In this document: positions 1 to 12,095 of the stretch, piece by piece
Layout of the letters: each line of letters begins with the position of its first letter
Numbering within the stretch: position 1 is the first letter of the stretch
Origin: Liolophura sinensis
Taxonomy: Eukaryota > Mollusca > Polyplacophora > Chitonida > Chitonidae
Assembly (NCBI RefSeq): GCF_032854445.1
Contig: NW_027018288.1
Coordinates: forward strand, 1-46,093
DNA: 46,093 bases
Direction of reading: 5' to 3'
The notes under the pieces: generated by a model
What the model was told of the DNA's origin: nothing
What the model saw: only the letters and a program-made list of their open reading frames with translations
The model's database searches: none
Made by a program: the position numbers and the translations under genes

Positions 1-90
1 CAAAAGTATTGGTCGGAGAGCAACGCGGTTTGCACCATTCGATTTCTCGTCACAAAATACGTCGGATTAGCCTCTTACCAGCAGCATTGG

Positions 91-130
91 AACAGTTTTT
101 CCACTTTTGGATTTTTGCCTGGTCTTTTTG
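91..130 (+). other. T-rich tract, most variable part of the monomer
   Basis: Four T-runs of 4-5 bases sit at unit positions 96-100, 105-108, 112-116 and 125-129. Their centres are about 8, 8 and 13 bases apart, so helical phasing is loose at best. The tract and the following 20 bases hold many of the alleles that define monomer types (positions 98, 102, 108, 109, 122, 125, 132, 133, 137, 140, 145, 147). It might bend DNA or position nucleosomes; that is inference. It recurs in every copy. Confidence 0.5.
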
Positions 131-241
131 CTAATTGAAATCGGCTGCATTAACTATGTACAATCGCGACTGGTCATTACTATATTCAACTTTTCATTAT
201 AAGTTATGTGCCCTTCGGTAGCCCAGACGACGTCAAATCTT

Positions 242-254
242 TGGGCCAAGCCCA
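242..254 (+). other. Short inverted repeat (5-bp arms, 3-base loop)
   Basis: TGGGC, CAA, GCCCA form a perfect 5-bp stem with a 3-base loop. It lies in a stretch (unit 238-259) with no shared substitution among the copies I typed. The stem is too short to be more than suggestive. Confidence 0.4.
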
Positions 255-312
255 TTTAACTCACCCAACAAATGTCTTACTTCTAAGTCGAAGACAAACT
301 CAATGTCTTTAT

Positions 313-322
313 CTACATGTAG
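313..322. other. 10-base perfect palindrome CTACATGTAG
   Basis: CTACATGTAG is its own reverse complement. It is present in nearly every copy. Type C monomers (for example 5271-5280) change the last base to A at unit 322 and break the symmetry. It could be a dimeric protein site, but nothing in the sequence proves that. Confidence 0.5.
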
Positions 323-507
323 AAAAACCACACCATTTGTATGTAAAAAAAACAAAAGGTACTTGATACAATCCGCTGTAAAAAGTACAATTGAACACTG
401 ACCCACATCAATAAGGTGCCAAAGGATGCGCAATTGGGCCAGGCATCTCCAGCTGTTGAAAAATTGCAAATTTCCTTGGTTTCCATGGAGTAAGAGCCGT
501 TGCTGGG

Positions 508-513
508 CACGTG
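508..513. promoter_or_regulatory. CACGTG E-box/G-box core in every monomer
   Basis: CACGTG sits in a segment (unit 489-513) that hardly varies among copies, and it survives even in the indel-rich copies I checked. CACGTG is the known core for bHLH factors in animals and fungi and for bZIP/bHLH factors in plants. A six-base palindrome occurs often by chance and is repeated here only because the monomer is, so a binding role is speculative. Confidence 0.3.
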
Positions 514-1439
514 ATCTTGACATCATTGATTATTCATTTGTGGCTACAGCCAAAAGTATTGGTCGGAGAGCAACGCGGTTTGCACCATTCGATTTCTCGT
601 CACAAAATACGTCGGATTAGCCTCTTACCAGCAGCATTGGAACAGTTTTTCCACTTTTGGATTTTTGCCTGGTCTTTTTGCGAATTGAAATCGGGTACAT
701 TAACTATGTACAATCGCGACTGGTCATTACTATATTTTATTTTTCATTATAAGTTATGTGCCCTTCGGTAGCCCAGACGACGTCAAATCTTTGGGCCAAG
801 CCCATTTAATTCACCCAGTAATTGTCTTACTTCTAAGTCGAAGACAAACTCAATGTCTTTATCTACATGTAGAAAAACCACACCATTTGTATATAAAAAA
901 AACAAAAGGTACTTGATACAACCCGCTGTAAAAAGTACAATTGAACACTGACCCACATCAATAAGGTGCCAAAGGATGCGCAATTGGGCCAGGCATCTCC
1001 AGCTGTTGAAAAATTGCAAATTTCCTTGGTTTCCATGGAGTAAGAGCCGTTGCTGGGCACGTGGTCTTGACATCATTGATTATTCATTTGTGGCTACAGC
1101 CAAAAGTATTGGTGGGAGAGCAACGCGGTTTGCACCATTCGATTTCTCGTCACAAAATACGTCGGATTAGCCTCTTACCAGCAGCATTGGAACAGTTTTT
1201 CTACTTTTGGATTTTTGCCTGGTCTTTTTGCGAATTGAATTCGGCTACATTAACTATGTACAATCGCGACTGGTCATTACTATATTCAACTTTTCATTAT
1301 AAGTTATGTGCCCTTCGGTAGCCCAGACGACGTCAAATCTTTGGGCCAAGCCCATTTAACTCACCCAGCAAATGTCTTACTTCTAAGTCGAAGACAAACT
1401 CAATGTCTTTATCTACATGTAGAAAAACCACACCATTTG

Positions 1440-1448
1440 TATATAAAA
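1440..1448 (+). promoter_or_regulatory. TATA-box-like motif in C3, representative of about half the copies
   Basis: TATATAAAA followed by more A matches the TATA-box consensus on the plus strand at unit 340-348. Three allelic states exist: TATATAAA (most types), TATGTAAA (types A, B, P) and the shortened GTATAAAA (type H and its chimeras). Satellite transcription is well known, but no start site or gene lies downstream, and A/T-rich tracts make such matches by chance. Confidence 0.25.
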
Positions 1449-1650
1449 AAAACAAAAGGTACTTGATACAATCCGCTGTAAAAAGTACAATTGAACACTG
1501 ACCCACATCAATAAGGTGCCAAAGGATGCGCAATTGGGCCAGGCATCTCCAGCTGTTGAAAAATTGCAAATTTCCTTGGTTTCCATGGAGTAAGAGCCGT
1601 TGCTGGGCACGTGATCTTGACATCATTGATTATTCATTTGTGGCTACAGC

Positions 1651-3300
1651 CAAAAGTATTGGTCGGAGAGCAACGCGGTTTGCACCATTCGATTTCTCGT
1701 CACAAAATACGTCGGATTAGCCTCTTACCAGCAGCATTGGAACAGTTTTTCCACTTTTGGATTTTTGCCTGGTCATTTTGCTAATTGAAATCGGCTACAT
1801 TAACTATGTACAATCGCGACTGGTCATTACTATATTCAACATTTCATTATAAGTTATGTGCCCTTCGGTAGCCCAGACGACGTCAAATCTTTGGGCCAAG
1901 CCCATTTAACTCACCCAGCAAATGTCTTACTTCTAAGTCGAAGACAAACTCAATGTCTTTATCTACATGTAGAAAAACCACACCATTTGTATATAAAAAA
2001 AACACAAGGTACTTGATACAACCCGCTGTAAAAAGTACAATTGAACACTGACCCACATCAATAAGGTGCCAAAGGATGCGCAATTGGGCCAGGCATCTCC
2101 AGCTGTTGAAAAATTGCAAATTTCCTTGGTTTCCATGGAGTAAGAGCCGTTGCTGGGCACGTGATCTTGACATCATTGATTATTCATTTGTGGCTACAGC
2201 CAAAAGTATTGGTCGGAGAGCAACGCGGTTTGCACCATTCGATTTCTCGTCACAAAATACGTCGGATTAGCCTCTTACCAGCAGCATTGGAACAGTTTTT
2301 CCACTTTTGGATTTTTGCCTGGTCTTTTTGCTAATTGAAATCGGCTGCATTAACTATGTACAATCGCGACTGGTCATTACTATATTCAACTTTTCATTAT
2401 AAGTTATGTGCCCTTCGGTAGCCCAGACGACGTCAAATCTTTGGGCCAAGCCCATTTAACTCACCCAACAAATGTCTTACTTCTAAGTCGAAGACAAACT
2501 CAATGTCTTTATCTACATGTAGAAAAACCACACCATTTGTATGTAAAAAAAACAAAAGGTACTTGATACAATCCGCTGTATAAAGTACAATTGAACACTG
2601 ACCCACATCAATAAGGTGCCAAAGGATGCGCAATTGGGCCAGGCATCTCCAGCTGTTGAAAAATTGCAAATTTCCTTGGTTTCCATGGAGTAAGAGCCGT
2701 TGCTGGGCACGTGATCTTGACATCATTGATTATTCATTTGTGGCTGCAGCCAAAAGTATTGGTCGGAGAGCAACGCGGTTTGCACCATTCGATTTCTCGT
2801 CACAAAATACGTCGGATTAGCCTCTTACCAGCAGCATTGGAACAGTTTTTCCACTTTTGGATTTTTGCCTGGTCTTTTTGCTTATTGAAATCGGGTACAT
2901 TAGCTATGTACAATCGCGACTGGTCATTACTATATTCAATTTTTCATTATAAGTTATGTGCCCTTCGGTAGCCCAGACGACGTCAAATCTTTGGGCCAAG
3001 CCCATTTAACTCACCCAACAAATGTCTTACTTCTAAGTCGAAGACAAACTCAATGTCTTTATCTACATGTAGAAAAACCACACCATTTGTATGTAAAAAA
3101 AACAAAAGGTACTTGATACAATCCGCTGTAAAAAGTACAATTGAACACTGACCCACATCAATAAGGTGCCAAAGGATGCGCAATTGGGCCAGGCATCTCC
3201 AGCTGTTGAAAAATTGCAAATTTCCTTGGTTTCCATGGAGTAAGAGCCGTTGCTGGGCACGTGATCTTGACATCATTGATTATTCATTTGTGGCTACAGC
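1651..3300 (+). repeat. G-A-B module (C4-C6)
   Basis: The PstI-bearing type A monomer (CTGCAG at 2744-2749) is followed directly by the T133 type B monomer. Here the preceding unit is G instead of H, the only exception among seven occurrences. Confidence 0.75.
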
Positions 3301-5499
3301 CAAAAGTATTGGTCGGAGAGCAACGCGGTTTGCACCATTCGATTTCTCGTCACAAAATACGTCGGATTAGCCTCTTACCAGCAGCATTGGAACAGTTTTT
3401 CCACTTTTGGATTTTTGCCTGGTCTTTTTGCGAATTAAAATCGGCTACATTAACTATGTACAATCGCGACTGGTCATTACTATATTCAACTTTTCATTAT
3501 AAGTTATGTGCCCTTCGGTAGCCCAGACGACGTCAAATCTTTGGGCCAAGCCCATTTAACTCACCCAGCAAATGTCTTACTTCTAAGTCGAAGAAAAACT
3601 CAATGTCTTTATCTACATGTAGAAAAACCACACCATTTGTATATAAAAAAAACACAAGGTACTTGATACAATCCGCTGTAAAAAGTACAATTGAACACTG
3701 ACCCACATCAATAAGGTGCCAAAGGATGCGCAATTGGGCCAGGCATCTCCAGCTGTTGAAAAATTGCAAATTTCCTTGGTTTCCATGGAGTAAGAGCCGT
3801 TGCTGGGCACGTGATCTTGACATCATTGATTATTCATTTGTGGCTACAGCCAAAAGTATTGGTCGGAGAGCAACGCGGTTTGCACCATTCGATTTCTCGT
3901 CACAAAATACGTCGGATTAGCCTCTTACCAGCAGCATTGGAACAGTTTTTCCACTTTTGGATTTTTGCCTGCTCATTTTGCTAATTGAAATCGGCTACAT
4001 TAACTATGTACAATCGCGACTGGTCATTACTATATTCAACATTTCATTATAAGTTATGTGCCCTTCGGTAGCCCAGACGACGTCAAATCTTTGGGCCAAG
4101 CCCATTTAACTCACCCAGCAAATGTCTTACTTCTAAGGCGATGACAAACTCAATGTCTTTATCTACATGTAGAAAAACCACACCATTTGTATATAAAAAA
4201 ACACAAGGTACTTGATACAATCCGCTGTAAAAAGTACAATTGAACACTGACCCACATCAATAAGGTGCCAAAAGATGCGCAATTGGGCCAGGCATCTTCA
4301 GCTGTTGAAAAATTGCAAATTTCTATGGTTTCCATGGAGTAAGAGCCGTTGCTGGGCACGTGATCTTGACATCATTGATTATTCATTTGTAGCTACAGCC
4401 AAAAGTATTGGTCGGAGAGCAACGCGGTTTGCACCATTCGATTTCTCGTCACAAAATACGTCGGATTAGCCTCTTACCAGCAGCATTGGAACAGTTTTTC
4501 CACTTTTGGATTTTTGCCTGGTCTTTTTGCGAATTGAAATCGGCTACATTAACTATGTACAATCGCGACTGGTCATTACTATATTCAACATTTCATTATA
4601 AGTTATGTGCCCTTCGGTAGCCCAGACGACGTCAAATCTTTGGGCCAAGCCCATTTAACTCACCCAGCAAATGTCTTACTTCTAAGTCGAAGACAAACTC
4701 AATGTCTTTATCTACATGTAGAAAAACCACACCATTTGTATATAAAAAAAACAAAAGGTACTTGATACAATCCGCTGTAAAAAGTACAATTGAACACTGA
4801 CCCACATCAATAAGGTGCCAAAGGATGCGCAATTGGGCCAGGCATCTCCAGCTGTTGAAAAATTGCAAATTTCCTTGGTTTCCATGGAGTAAGAGCCGTT
4901 GCTGGGCACGTGATCTTGACATCATTGATTATTCATTTGTGGCTACAGCCAAAAGTATTGGTCGGAGAGCAACGCGGTTTGCACCATTCGATTTCTCGTC
5001 ACAAAATACGTCGGATTAGCCTCTTACCAGCAGCATTGGAACAGTTTTTCCACTTTTGGATTTTTGCCTGGTCTTTTTGCGAATTAAAATCGGCTACATT
5101 AACTATGTACAATCGCGACTGGTCATTACTATATTCAACTTTTCATTATAAGTTATGTGCCCTTCGGTAGCCCAGACGACGTCAAATCTTTGGGCCAAGC
5201 CCATTTAACTCACCCAGCAAATGTATTACTTCTAAGTCGAAGACAAACTCAATGTCTTTATCTACATGTAAAAAAACCACACCATTTGTATATAAAAAAA
5301 ACACAAGGTACTTGATACAATCCGCTGTAAAAAGTACAATTGAACACTGACCCACATCAAAAAGGTGCCAAAGGATGCGCAATTGGGCCAGGCATCTCCA
5401 GCTGTTGAAAAATTGCAAATTTCCTTGGTTTCCATGGAGTAAGAGCCGTTGCTGGGCACGTGATCTTGACATCATTGATTATTCATTTGTGGCTACAGC
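3301..5499 (+). repeat. Four-monomer block D-E-F-C (C7-C10), first copy
   Basis: Types D, E, F and C start at 3301, 3851, 4400 and 4950. C10 shows the full type C allele set: A137, A276, A322, C355 and A412. The block recurs 10 monomers later at 8797-10994 with nearly the same private alleles; D-E-F alone recurs again at 13742-15387. Confidence 0.85.
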
Positions 5500-8400
5500 C
5501 AAAAGTATTGGTCGGAGAGCAACGCGGTTTGCACCATTCGATTTCTCGTCACAAAATACGTCGGATTAGCCTCTTACCAGCAGCATTGGAACAGTTTTTC
5601 CACTTTTGGATTTTTGCCTGGTCATTTTGCTAATTGAAATCGGCTACATTAACTATGTACAATCGCGACTGGTCATTACTATATTCAACATTTCATTATA
5701 AGTTATGTGCCCTTCGGTAGCCCAGACGACGTCAAATCTTTGGGCCAAGCCCATTTAACTCACCCAGCAAATGTCTTACTTCTAAGTCGAAGACAAACTC
5801 AATGTCTTTATCTACATGTAGAAAAACCACACCATTTGTATATAAAAAAAACACAAGGTACTTGATACAACCCGCTGTAAAAAGTACAATTGAACACTGA
5901 CCCACATCAATAAGGTGCCAAAGGATGCGCAATTGGGCCAGGCATCTCCAGCTGTTGAAAAATTGCAAATTTCCTTGGTTTCCATGGAGTAAGAGCCGTT
6001 GCTGGGCACGTGATCTTGACATCATTGATTATTCATTTGTGGCTACAGCCAAAAGTATTGGTCGGAGAGCAACGCGGTTTGCACCATTCGATTTCTCGTC
6101 ACAAAATACGTCGGATTAGCCTCTTACCAGCAGCATTGGAACAGTTTTTCCACTTTTGGATTTTTGCCTGGTCTTTTTGCTAATTGAAATCGGCTACATT
6201 AACTATGTACAATCGCGACTGGTCATTACTATATTCAACATTTCATTATAAGTTATGTGCCCTTCGGTAGCCCAGACGACGTCAAGTCTTTGGGCCAAGC
6301 CCATTTAACTCACCCAGCAAATGTCTTACTTCTAAGTCGAAGACAAACTCAATGTCTTTATCTACATGTAGAAAAACCACACCATTTGTATAAAAAAAAC
6401 AAAAGGTACTTGATACAACCCGCTGTAAAAAGTACAATTGAACACTGACCCACATCAATAAGGTGCCAAAGGATGCGCAATTGGGCCAGGCATCTCCAGC
6501 TGTTGAAAAATTGCAAATTTCTATGGTTTCCATGGAGTAAGAGCCGTTGCTGGGCACGTGATCTTGACATCATTGATTATTCATTTGTGGCTACAGCCAA
6601 AAGTATTGGTCGGAGAGCAACGCGGTTTGCACCATTCGATTTCTCGTCACAAAATACGTCGGATTAGCCTCTTACCAGCAGCATTGGAACAGTTTTTCCA
6701 CTTTTGGATTTTTGCCTGGTCTTTTTGCTAATTGAAATCGGCTGCATTAACTATGTACAATCGCGACTGGTCATTACTATATTCAACTTTTCATTATAAG
6801 TTATGTGCCCTTCGGTAGCCCAGACGACGTCAAATCTTTGGGCCAAGCCCATTTAACTCACCCAACAAATGTCTTACTTCTAAGTCGAAGACAAACTCAA
6901 TGTCTTTATCTACATGTAGAAAAACCACACCATTTGTATGTAAAAAAAACAAAAGGTACTTGATACAATCCGCTGTAAAAAGTACAATTGAACACTGACC
7001 CACATCAATAAGGTGCCAAAGGATGCGCAATTGGGCCAGGCATCTCCAGCTGTTGAAAAATTGCAAATTTCCTTGGTTTCCATGGAGTAAGAGCCGTTGC
7101 TGGGCACGTGATCTTGACATCATTGATTATTCATTTGTGGCTACAGCCAAAAGTATTGGTCGGAGAGCAACGCGGTTTGCACCATTCGATTTCTCGTCAC
7201 AAAATACGTCGGATTAGCCTCTTACCAGCAGCATTGGAACAGTTTTTCCACTTTTGGATTTTTGCCTGGTCTTTTTGCGAATTAAAATCGGCTACATTAA
7301 CTATGTACAATCGCGACTGGTCATTACTATATTCAACTTTTCATTATAAGTTATGTGCCCTTCGGTAGCCCAGACGACGTCAAATCTTTGGGCCAAGCCC
7401 ATTTAACTCACCCAGCAAATGTATTACTTCTAAGTCGAAGACAAACTCAATGTCTTTATCTACATGTAAAAAAACCACACCATTTGTATATAAAAAAAAC
7501 ACAAGGTACTTGATACAATCCGCTGTAAAAAGTACAATTGAACACTGACCCACATCAAAAAGGTGCCAAAGGATGCGCAAATGGGCCAGGCATCTCCAGC
7601 TGTTGAAAAATTGCAAATTTCCTTGGTTTCCATGGAGTAAGAGCCGTTGCTGGGCACGTGATCTTGACATCATTGATTATTCATTTGTGGCTACAGCCAA
7701 AAGTATTGGTCGGAGAGCAACGCGGTTTGCACCATTCGATTTCTCGTCACAAAATACGTCGGATTAGCCTCTTACCAGCAGCATTGGAACAGTTTTTCTA
7801 CTTTTGGATTTTTGCCTGGTCTTTTTGCGAATTGAAATCGGGTACATTAGCTATGTACAATCGCGACTGGTCATTACTATATTTTATTTTTCATTATAAG
7901 TTATGTGCCCTTCGGTAGCCCAGACGACGTCAAATCTTTGGGCCAAGCCCATTTAATTCACCCAGTAATTGTCTTACTTCTAAGTCGAAGACAAACTCAA
8001 TGTCTTTATCTACATGTAGAAAAACCACACCATTTGTATATAAAAAAAAACAAAAGGTTACTTGATACAATCCGCTGTAAAAAGTACAATTGAACACTGA
8101 CCCACATCAATAAGGTGCCAAAGGATGCGCAATTGGGCCAGGCATCTCCAGCTGTTGAAAAATTGCAAATTTCCTTGGTTTCCATGGAGTAAGAGCCGTT
8201 GCTGGGCACGTGGTCTTGACATCATTGATTATTCATTTGTGGCTACAGCCAAAAGTATTGGTGGGAGAGCAACGCGGTTTGCACCATTCGATTTCTCGTC
8301 ACAAAATACGTCGGATTAGCCTCTTACCAGCAGCATTGGAACAGTTTTTCTACTTTTGGATTTTTGCCTGGTCTTTTTGCGAATTGAATTCGGCTACATT

Positions 8401-8796
8401 AACTATGTACAATCGCGACTGGTCATTACTATATTCAACTTTTCATTATAAGTTTTGTGCCCTTCGGTAGCCCAGACGACGTCAAATCTTTGGGCCAAGC
8501 CCATTTAACTCACCCAGCAAATGTCTTACTTCTAAGTCGAAGACAAACTCAATGTCTTTATCTACATGTAGAAAAACCACACCATTTGTATAAAAAAAAC
8601 AAAAGGTACTTGATACAACCCGCTGTAAAAAGTACAATTGAACACTGACCCACATCAATAAGGTGCCAAAGGATGCGCAATTGGGCCAGGCATCTCCAGC
8701 TGTTGAAAAATTGCAATTTCCTTGGTTTCCATGGAGTAAGAGCCGTTGCTGGGCACGTGATCTTGACATCATTGATTATTCATTTGTGGCTACAGC
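4950..8796 (+). repeat. Monomers C10-C16, type order C-G-H-A-C-I-J/H
   Basis: Starts: 4950 C, 5500 G, 6050 H, 6598 A, 7148 C, 7698 I, 8250 J/H chimera. C12 has a private G237 and is 548 bp. C14 carries a private A434. C15 has an unusual ATTTTA variant at unit 185-190, shared with C2 only, and a stray T at about 8058. The trio C-I-J at 7148-8796 recurs at 10446-12095. Confidence 0.8.
8250..8796 (+). repeat. Chimeric monomer C16: type J front, type H middle
   Basis: The first part has G14, T102, the EcoRI allele T140 and T206, all type J. From about unit 343 it has the 2-base-shorter TATA tract and C372 of type H, but then CT rather than TA at 475-476. The switch lies between unit 207 and 343 (about 8456-8590). 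One A is missing near 8715, giving 547 bp. Confidence 0.75.
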
Positions 8797-10994
8797 CAAA
8801 AGTATTGGTCGGAGAGCAACGCGGTTTGCACCATTCGATTTCTCGTCACAAAATACGTCGGATTAGCCTCTTACCAGCAGCATTGGAACAGTTTTTCCAC
8901 TTTTGGATTTTTGCCTGGTCTTTTTGCGAATTAAAATCGGCTACATTAACTATGTACAATCGCGACTGGTCATTACTATATTCAACTTTTCATTATAAGT
9001 TATGTGCCCTTCGGTAGCCCAGACGACGTCAAATCTTTGGGCCAAGCCCATTTAACTCACCCAGCAAATGTCTTACTTCTAAGTCGAAGAAAAACTCAAT
9101 GTCTTTATCTACATGTAGAAAAACCACACCATTTGTATATAAAAAAAACACAAGGTACTTGATACAATCCGCTGTAAAAAGTACAATTGAACACTGACCC
9201 ACATCAATAAGGTGCCAAAGGATGCGCAATTGGGCCAGGCATCTCCAGCTGTTGAAAAATTGCAAATTTCCTTGGTTTCCATGGAGTAAGAGCCGTTGCT
9301 GGGCACGTGATCTTGACATCATTGATTATTCATTTGTGGCTACAGCCAAAAGTATTGGTCGGAGAGCAACGCGGTTTGCACCATTCGATTTCTCGTCACA
9401 AAATACGTCGGATTAGCCTCTTACCAGCAGCATTGGAACAGTTTTTCCACTTTTGGATTTTTGCCTGCTCATTTTGCTAATTGAAATCGGCTACATTAAC
9501 TATGTACAATCGCGACTGGTCATTACTATATTCAACATTTCATTATAAGTTATGTGCCCTTCGGTAGCCCAGACGACGTCAAATCTTTGGGCCAAGCCCA
9601 TTTAACTCACCCAGCAAATGTCTTACTTCTAAGGCGATGACAAACTCAATGTCTTTATCTACATGTAGAAAAACCACACCATTTGTATATAAAAAAACAC
9701 AAGGTACTTGATACAATCCGCTGTAAAAAGTACAATTGAACACTGACCCACATCAATAAGGTGCCAAAAGATGCGCAATTGGGCCAGGCATCTTCAGCTG
9801 TTGAAAAATTGCAAATTTCTATGGTTTCCATGGAGTAAGAGCCGTTGCTGGGCACGTGATCTTGACATCATTGATTATTCATTTGTGGCTACAGCCAAAA
9901 GTATTGGTCGGAGAGCAACGCGGTTTGCACCATTCGATTTCTCGTCACAAAATACGTCGGATTAGCCTCTTACCAGCAGCATTGGAACAGTTTTTCCACT
10001 TTTGGATTTTTGCCTGGTCTTTTTGCGAATTGAAATCGGCTACATTAACTATGTACAATCGCGACTGGTCATTACTATATTCAACATTTCATTATAAGTT
10101 ATGTGCCCTTCGGTAGCCCAGACGACGTCAAATCTTTGGGCCAAGCCCATTTAACTCACCCAGCAAATGTCTTACTTCTAAGTCGAAGACAAACTCAATG
10201 TCTTTATCTACATGTAGAAAAACCACACCATTTGTATATAAAAAAAACAAAAGGTACTTGATACAATCCGCTGTAAAAAGTACAATTGAACACTGACCCA
10301 CATCAATAAGGTGCCAAAGGATGCGCAATTGGGCTAGGCATCTCCAGCTGTTGAAAAATTGCAAATTTCCTTGGTTTCCATGGAGTAAGAGCCGTTGCTG
10401 GGCACGTGATCTTGACATCATTGATTATTCATTTGTGGCTACAGCCAAAAGTATTGGTCGGAGAGCAACGCGGTTTGCACCATTCGATTTCTCGTCACAA
10501 AATACGTCGGATTAGCCTCTTACCAGCAGCATTGGAACAGTTTTTCCACTTTTGGATTTTTGCCTGGTCTTTTTGCGAATTAAAATCGGCTACATTAACT
10601 ATGTACAATCGCGACTGGTCATTACTATATTCAACTTTTCATTATATGTTATGTGCCCTTCGGTAGCCCAGACGACGTCAAATCTTTGGGCCAAGCCCAT
10701 TTAACTCACCCAGCAAATGTATTACTTCTAAGTCGAAGACAAACTCAATGTCTTTATCTACATGTAAAAAAACCACACCATTTGTATATAAAAAAAACAC
10801 AAGGTACTTGATACAATCCGCTGTAAAAAGTACAATTGAACACTGACCCACATCAAAAAGGTGCCAAAGGATGCGCAATTGGCCAGGCATCTCCAGCTGT
10901 TGAAAAATTGCAAATTTCCTTGGTTTCCATGGAGTAAGAGCCGTTGCTGGGCACGTGATCTTGACATCATTGATTATTCATTTGTGGCTACAGC
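8797..10994 (+). repeat. Four-monomer block D-E-F-C (C17-C20), second copy
   Basis: Starts 8797, 9347, 9896 and 10446. It matches 3301-5499 allele for allele. The differences I noticed are G at unit 542 of C18 (A in C8), a T at about 10335 in C19, A to T at unit 202 of C20 and one missing G near 10880. This implies a duplication of about 10 monomers, or transfer of the block, not long ago. Confidence 0.82.
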
Positions 10995-12095
10995 CAAAAG
11001 TATTGGTCGGAGAGCAACGCGGTTTGCACCATTCGATTTCTCGTCACAAAATACGTCGGATTAGCCTCTTACCAGCAGCATTGGAACAGTTTTTCTACTT
11101 TTGGATTTTTGCCTGGTCTTTTTGCGAATTGAAATCGGGTACATTAGCTATGTACAATCGCGACTGGTCATTACTATATTCAATTTTTCATTATAAGTTA
11201 TGTGCCCTTCGGTAGCCCAGACGACGTCAAATCTTTGGGCCAAGCCCATTTAATTCACCCAGTAATTGTCTTACTTCTAAGTCGAAGACAAACTCAATGT
11301 CTTTATCTACATGTAGAAAAAACCACACCATTTGTATATAAAAAAAACAAAGGTACTTGATACAAACCGCTGTAAAAAGTACAATTGAACACTGACCCAC
11401 ATCAATAAGGTGCCAAAGGATGCGCAATTGGGCCAGGCATCTCCAGCTGTTGAAAAATTGCAAATTTCCTTGGTTTCCATGGAGTAAGAGGCCGTTGCCT
11501 GGGCACGTGGTCTTGACATCATTGATTATTCATTTGTGGCTACAGCCAAAAGTATTGGTCGGAGAGCAACGCGGTTTGCACCATTCGATTTCTCGTCACA
11601 AAATACGTCGGATTAGCCTCTTACCAGCAGCATTGGAACAGTTTTTCTACTTTTGGATTTTTGCCTGGTCTTTTTGCGAATTGAATTCGGCTACATTAAC
11701 TATGTACAATCGCGACTGGTCATTACTATATTCAACTTTTCTTATAAGTTTTGTGCCCTTCGGTAGCCCAGACGACGTCAAATCTTTGGGCCAAGCCCAT
11801 TTAAACTCACCCAGCAAATGTCTTACTTCTAAGTCGAAGACAAACTCAATGTCTTTATCTACATGTAGAAAAACCACACCATTGTATATAAAAAAAACAA
11901 AAGGTACTTGATACAATCCGCTGTAAAAAGTACAATTGAACACTGACCCACATCAATAAGGTGCCAAAGGATGCGCAATTGGGCCAGGCATCTCCAGCTG
12001 TTGAAAAATTGCAAATTTCCTTGGTTTCCATGGAGTAAGAGCCGTTGCTGGGCACGTGATCTTGACATCATTGATTATTCATTTGTGGCTACAGC

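Larger units (their letters stand above)
1..550 (+). repeat. Reference satellite monomer (C1, type A), used for unit coordinates
   Basis: This is the first complete unit in the chosen phase; the phase is arbitrary. Composition counted by hand is 122 C and 103 G in 550 bases (40.9% G+C) with 18 CpG. Landmarks in unit coordinates: T-runs at 96-129, a TGGGC/GCCCA mini-hairpin at 242-254, a 10-base palindrome at 313-322, a TATA-like and A-rich tract at 340-358, CAATTG at 388-393 and 431-436, NcoI CCATGG at 483-488 and CACGTG at 508-513. AatII GACGTC lies at 229-234. Type A alleles seen here are G147, AACA at 267-270 and G343. It lacks the PstI allele G546 found in most other type A copies. No convincing internal sub-repeat is visible. 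Confidence 0.95.
551..4949 (+). repeat. Monomers C2-C9, type order I-J-G-A-B-D-E-F (first copy)
   Basis: Starts and types: 551 I, 1101 J, 1651 G, 2201 A, 2751 B, 3301 D, 3851 E, 4400 F. C2 carries T260, T269, T272 and G514. C3 carries G14 and the EcoRI site at 1237-1242. C5 has a private T381 and ends with the PstI allele. C6 has T133. C7 has A137 and A295. C8 has C122/A125, G288/T292, A424, T449 and the TA pair at unit 475-476, plus a private A542. C9 combines G132 with A191. The same order recurs at 10995-15387, 19 monomers on. Confidence 0.85.

Noticed and set aside
10-46. Possible RNA polymerase III A and B boxes (a SINE- or tRNA-derived origin)
   Set aside because: TGGTCGGAGAG is one base off an A box, but the B-box-like ATTCGATTT misses key positions and the gap between them is only about 16 bases. 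No tRNA fold or 3' tail follows.
233-526. Minus-strand 97-codon open frame present in most monomers
   Set aside because: It recurs only because the monomer does. Most allele differences inside it change the amino acid (D/G, L/V, Y/H, V/F, R/I, I/F), which argues against protein selection. It is broken by length variants in types E, H and K and in the indel-rich copies, and there is no recognisable domain.
1-550. CENP-B box
   Set aside because: TTCG occurs at unit 38-41 and 214-217, but neither site has the required downstream A and CGGG. The reverse form starting at the CCCG of C372 alleles also fails. A different centromere protein site cannot be excluded.
426-620. Plus-strand 64-codon open frame and the overlapping 86-codon frame
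   Set aside because: They are short frames overlapping each other and the opposite-strand frame, with no start context, domain or codon signal. Their good conservation simply mirrors conserved DNA at unit 489-550 and 1-74.
11420-11911. Longest open frame in the window (163 codons)
   Set aside because: It arises from one-base indels near 11490-11500 and 11743 that join frames normally closed in other copies. It occurs once, in the indel-rich block.
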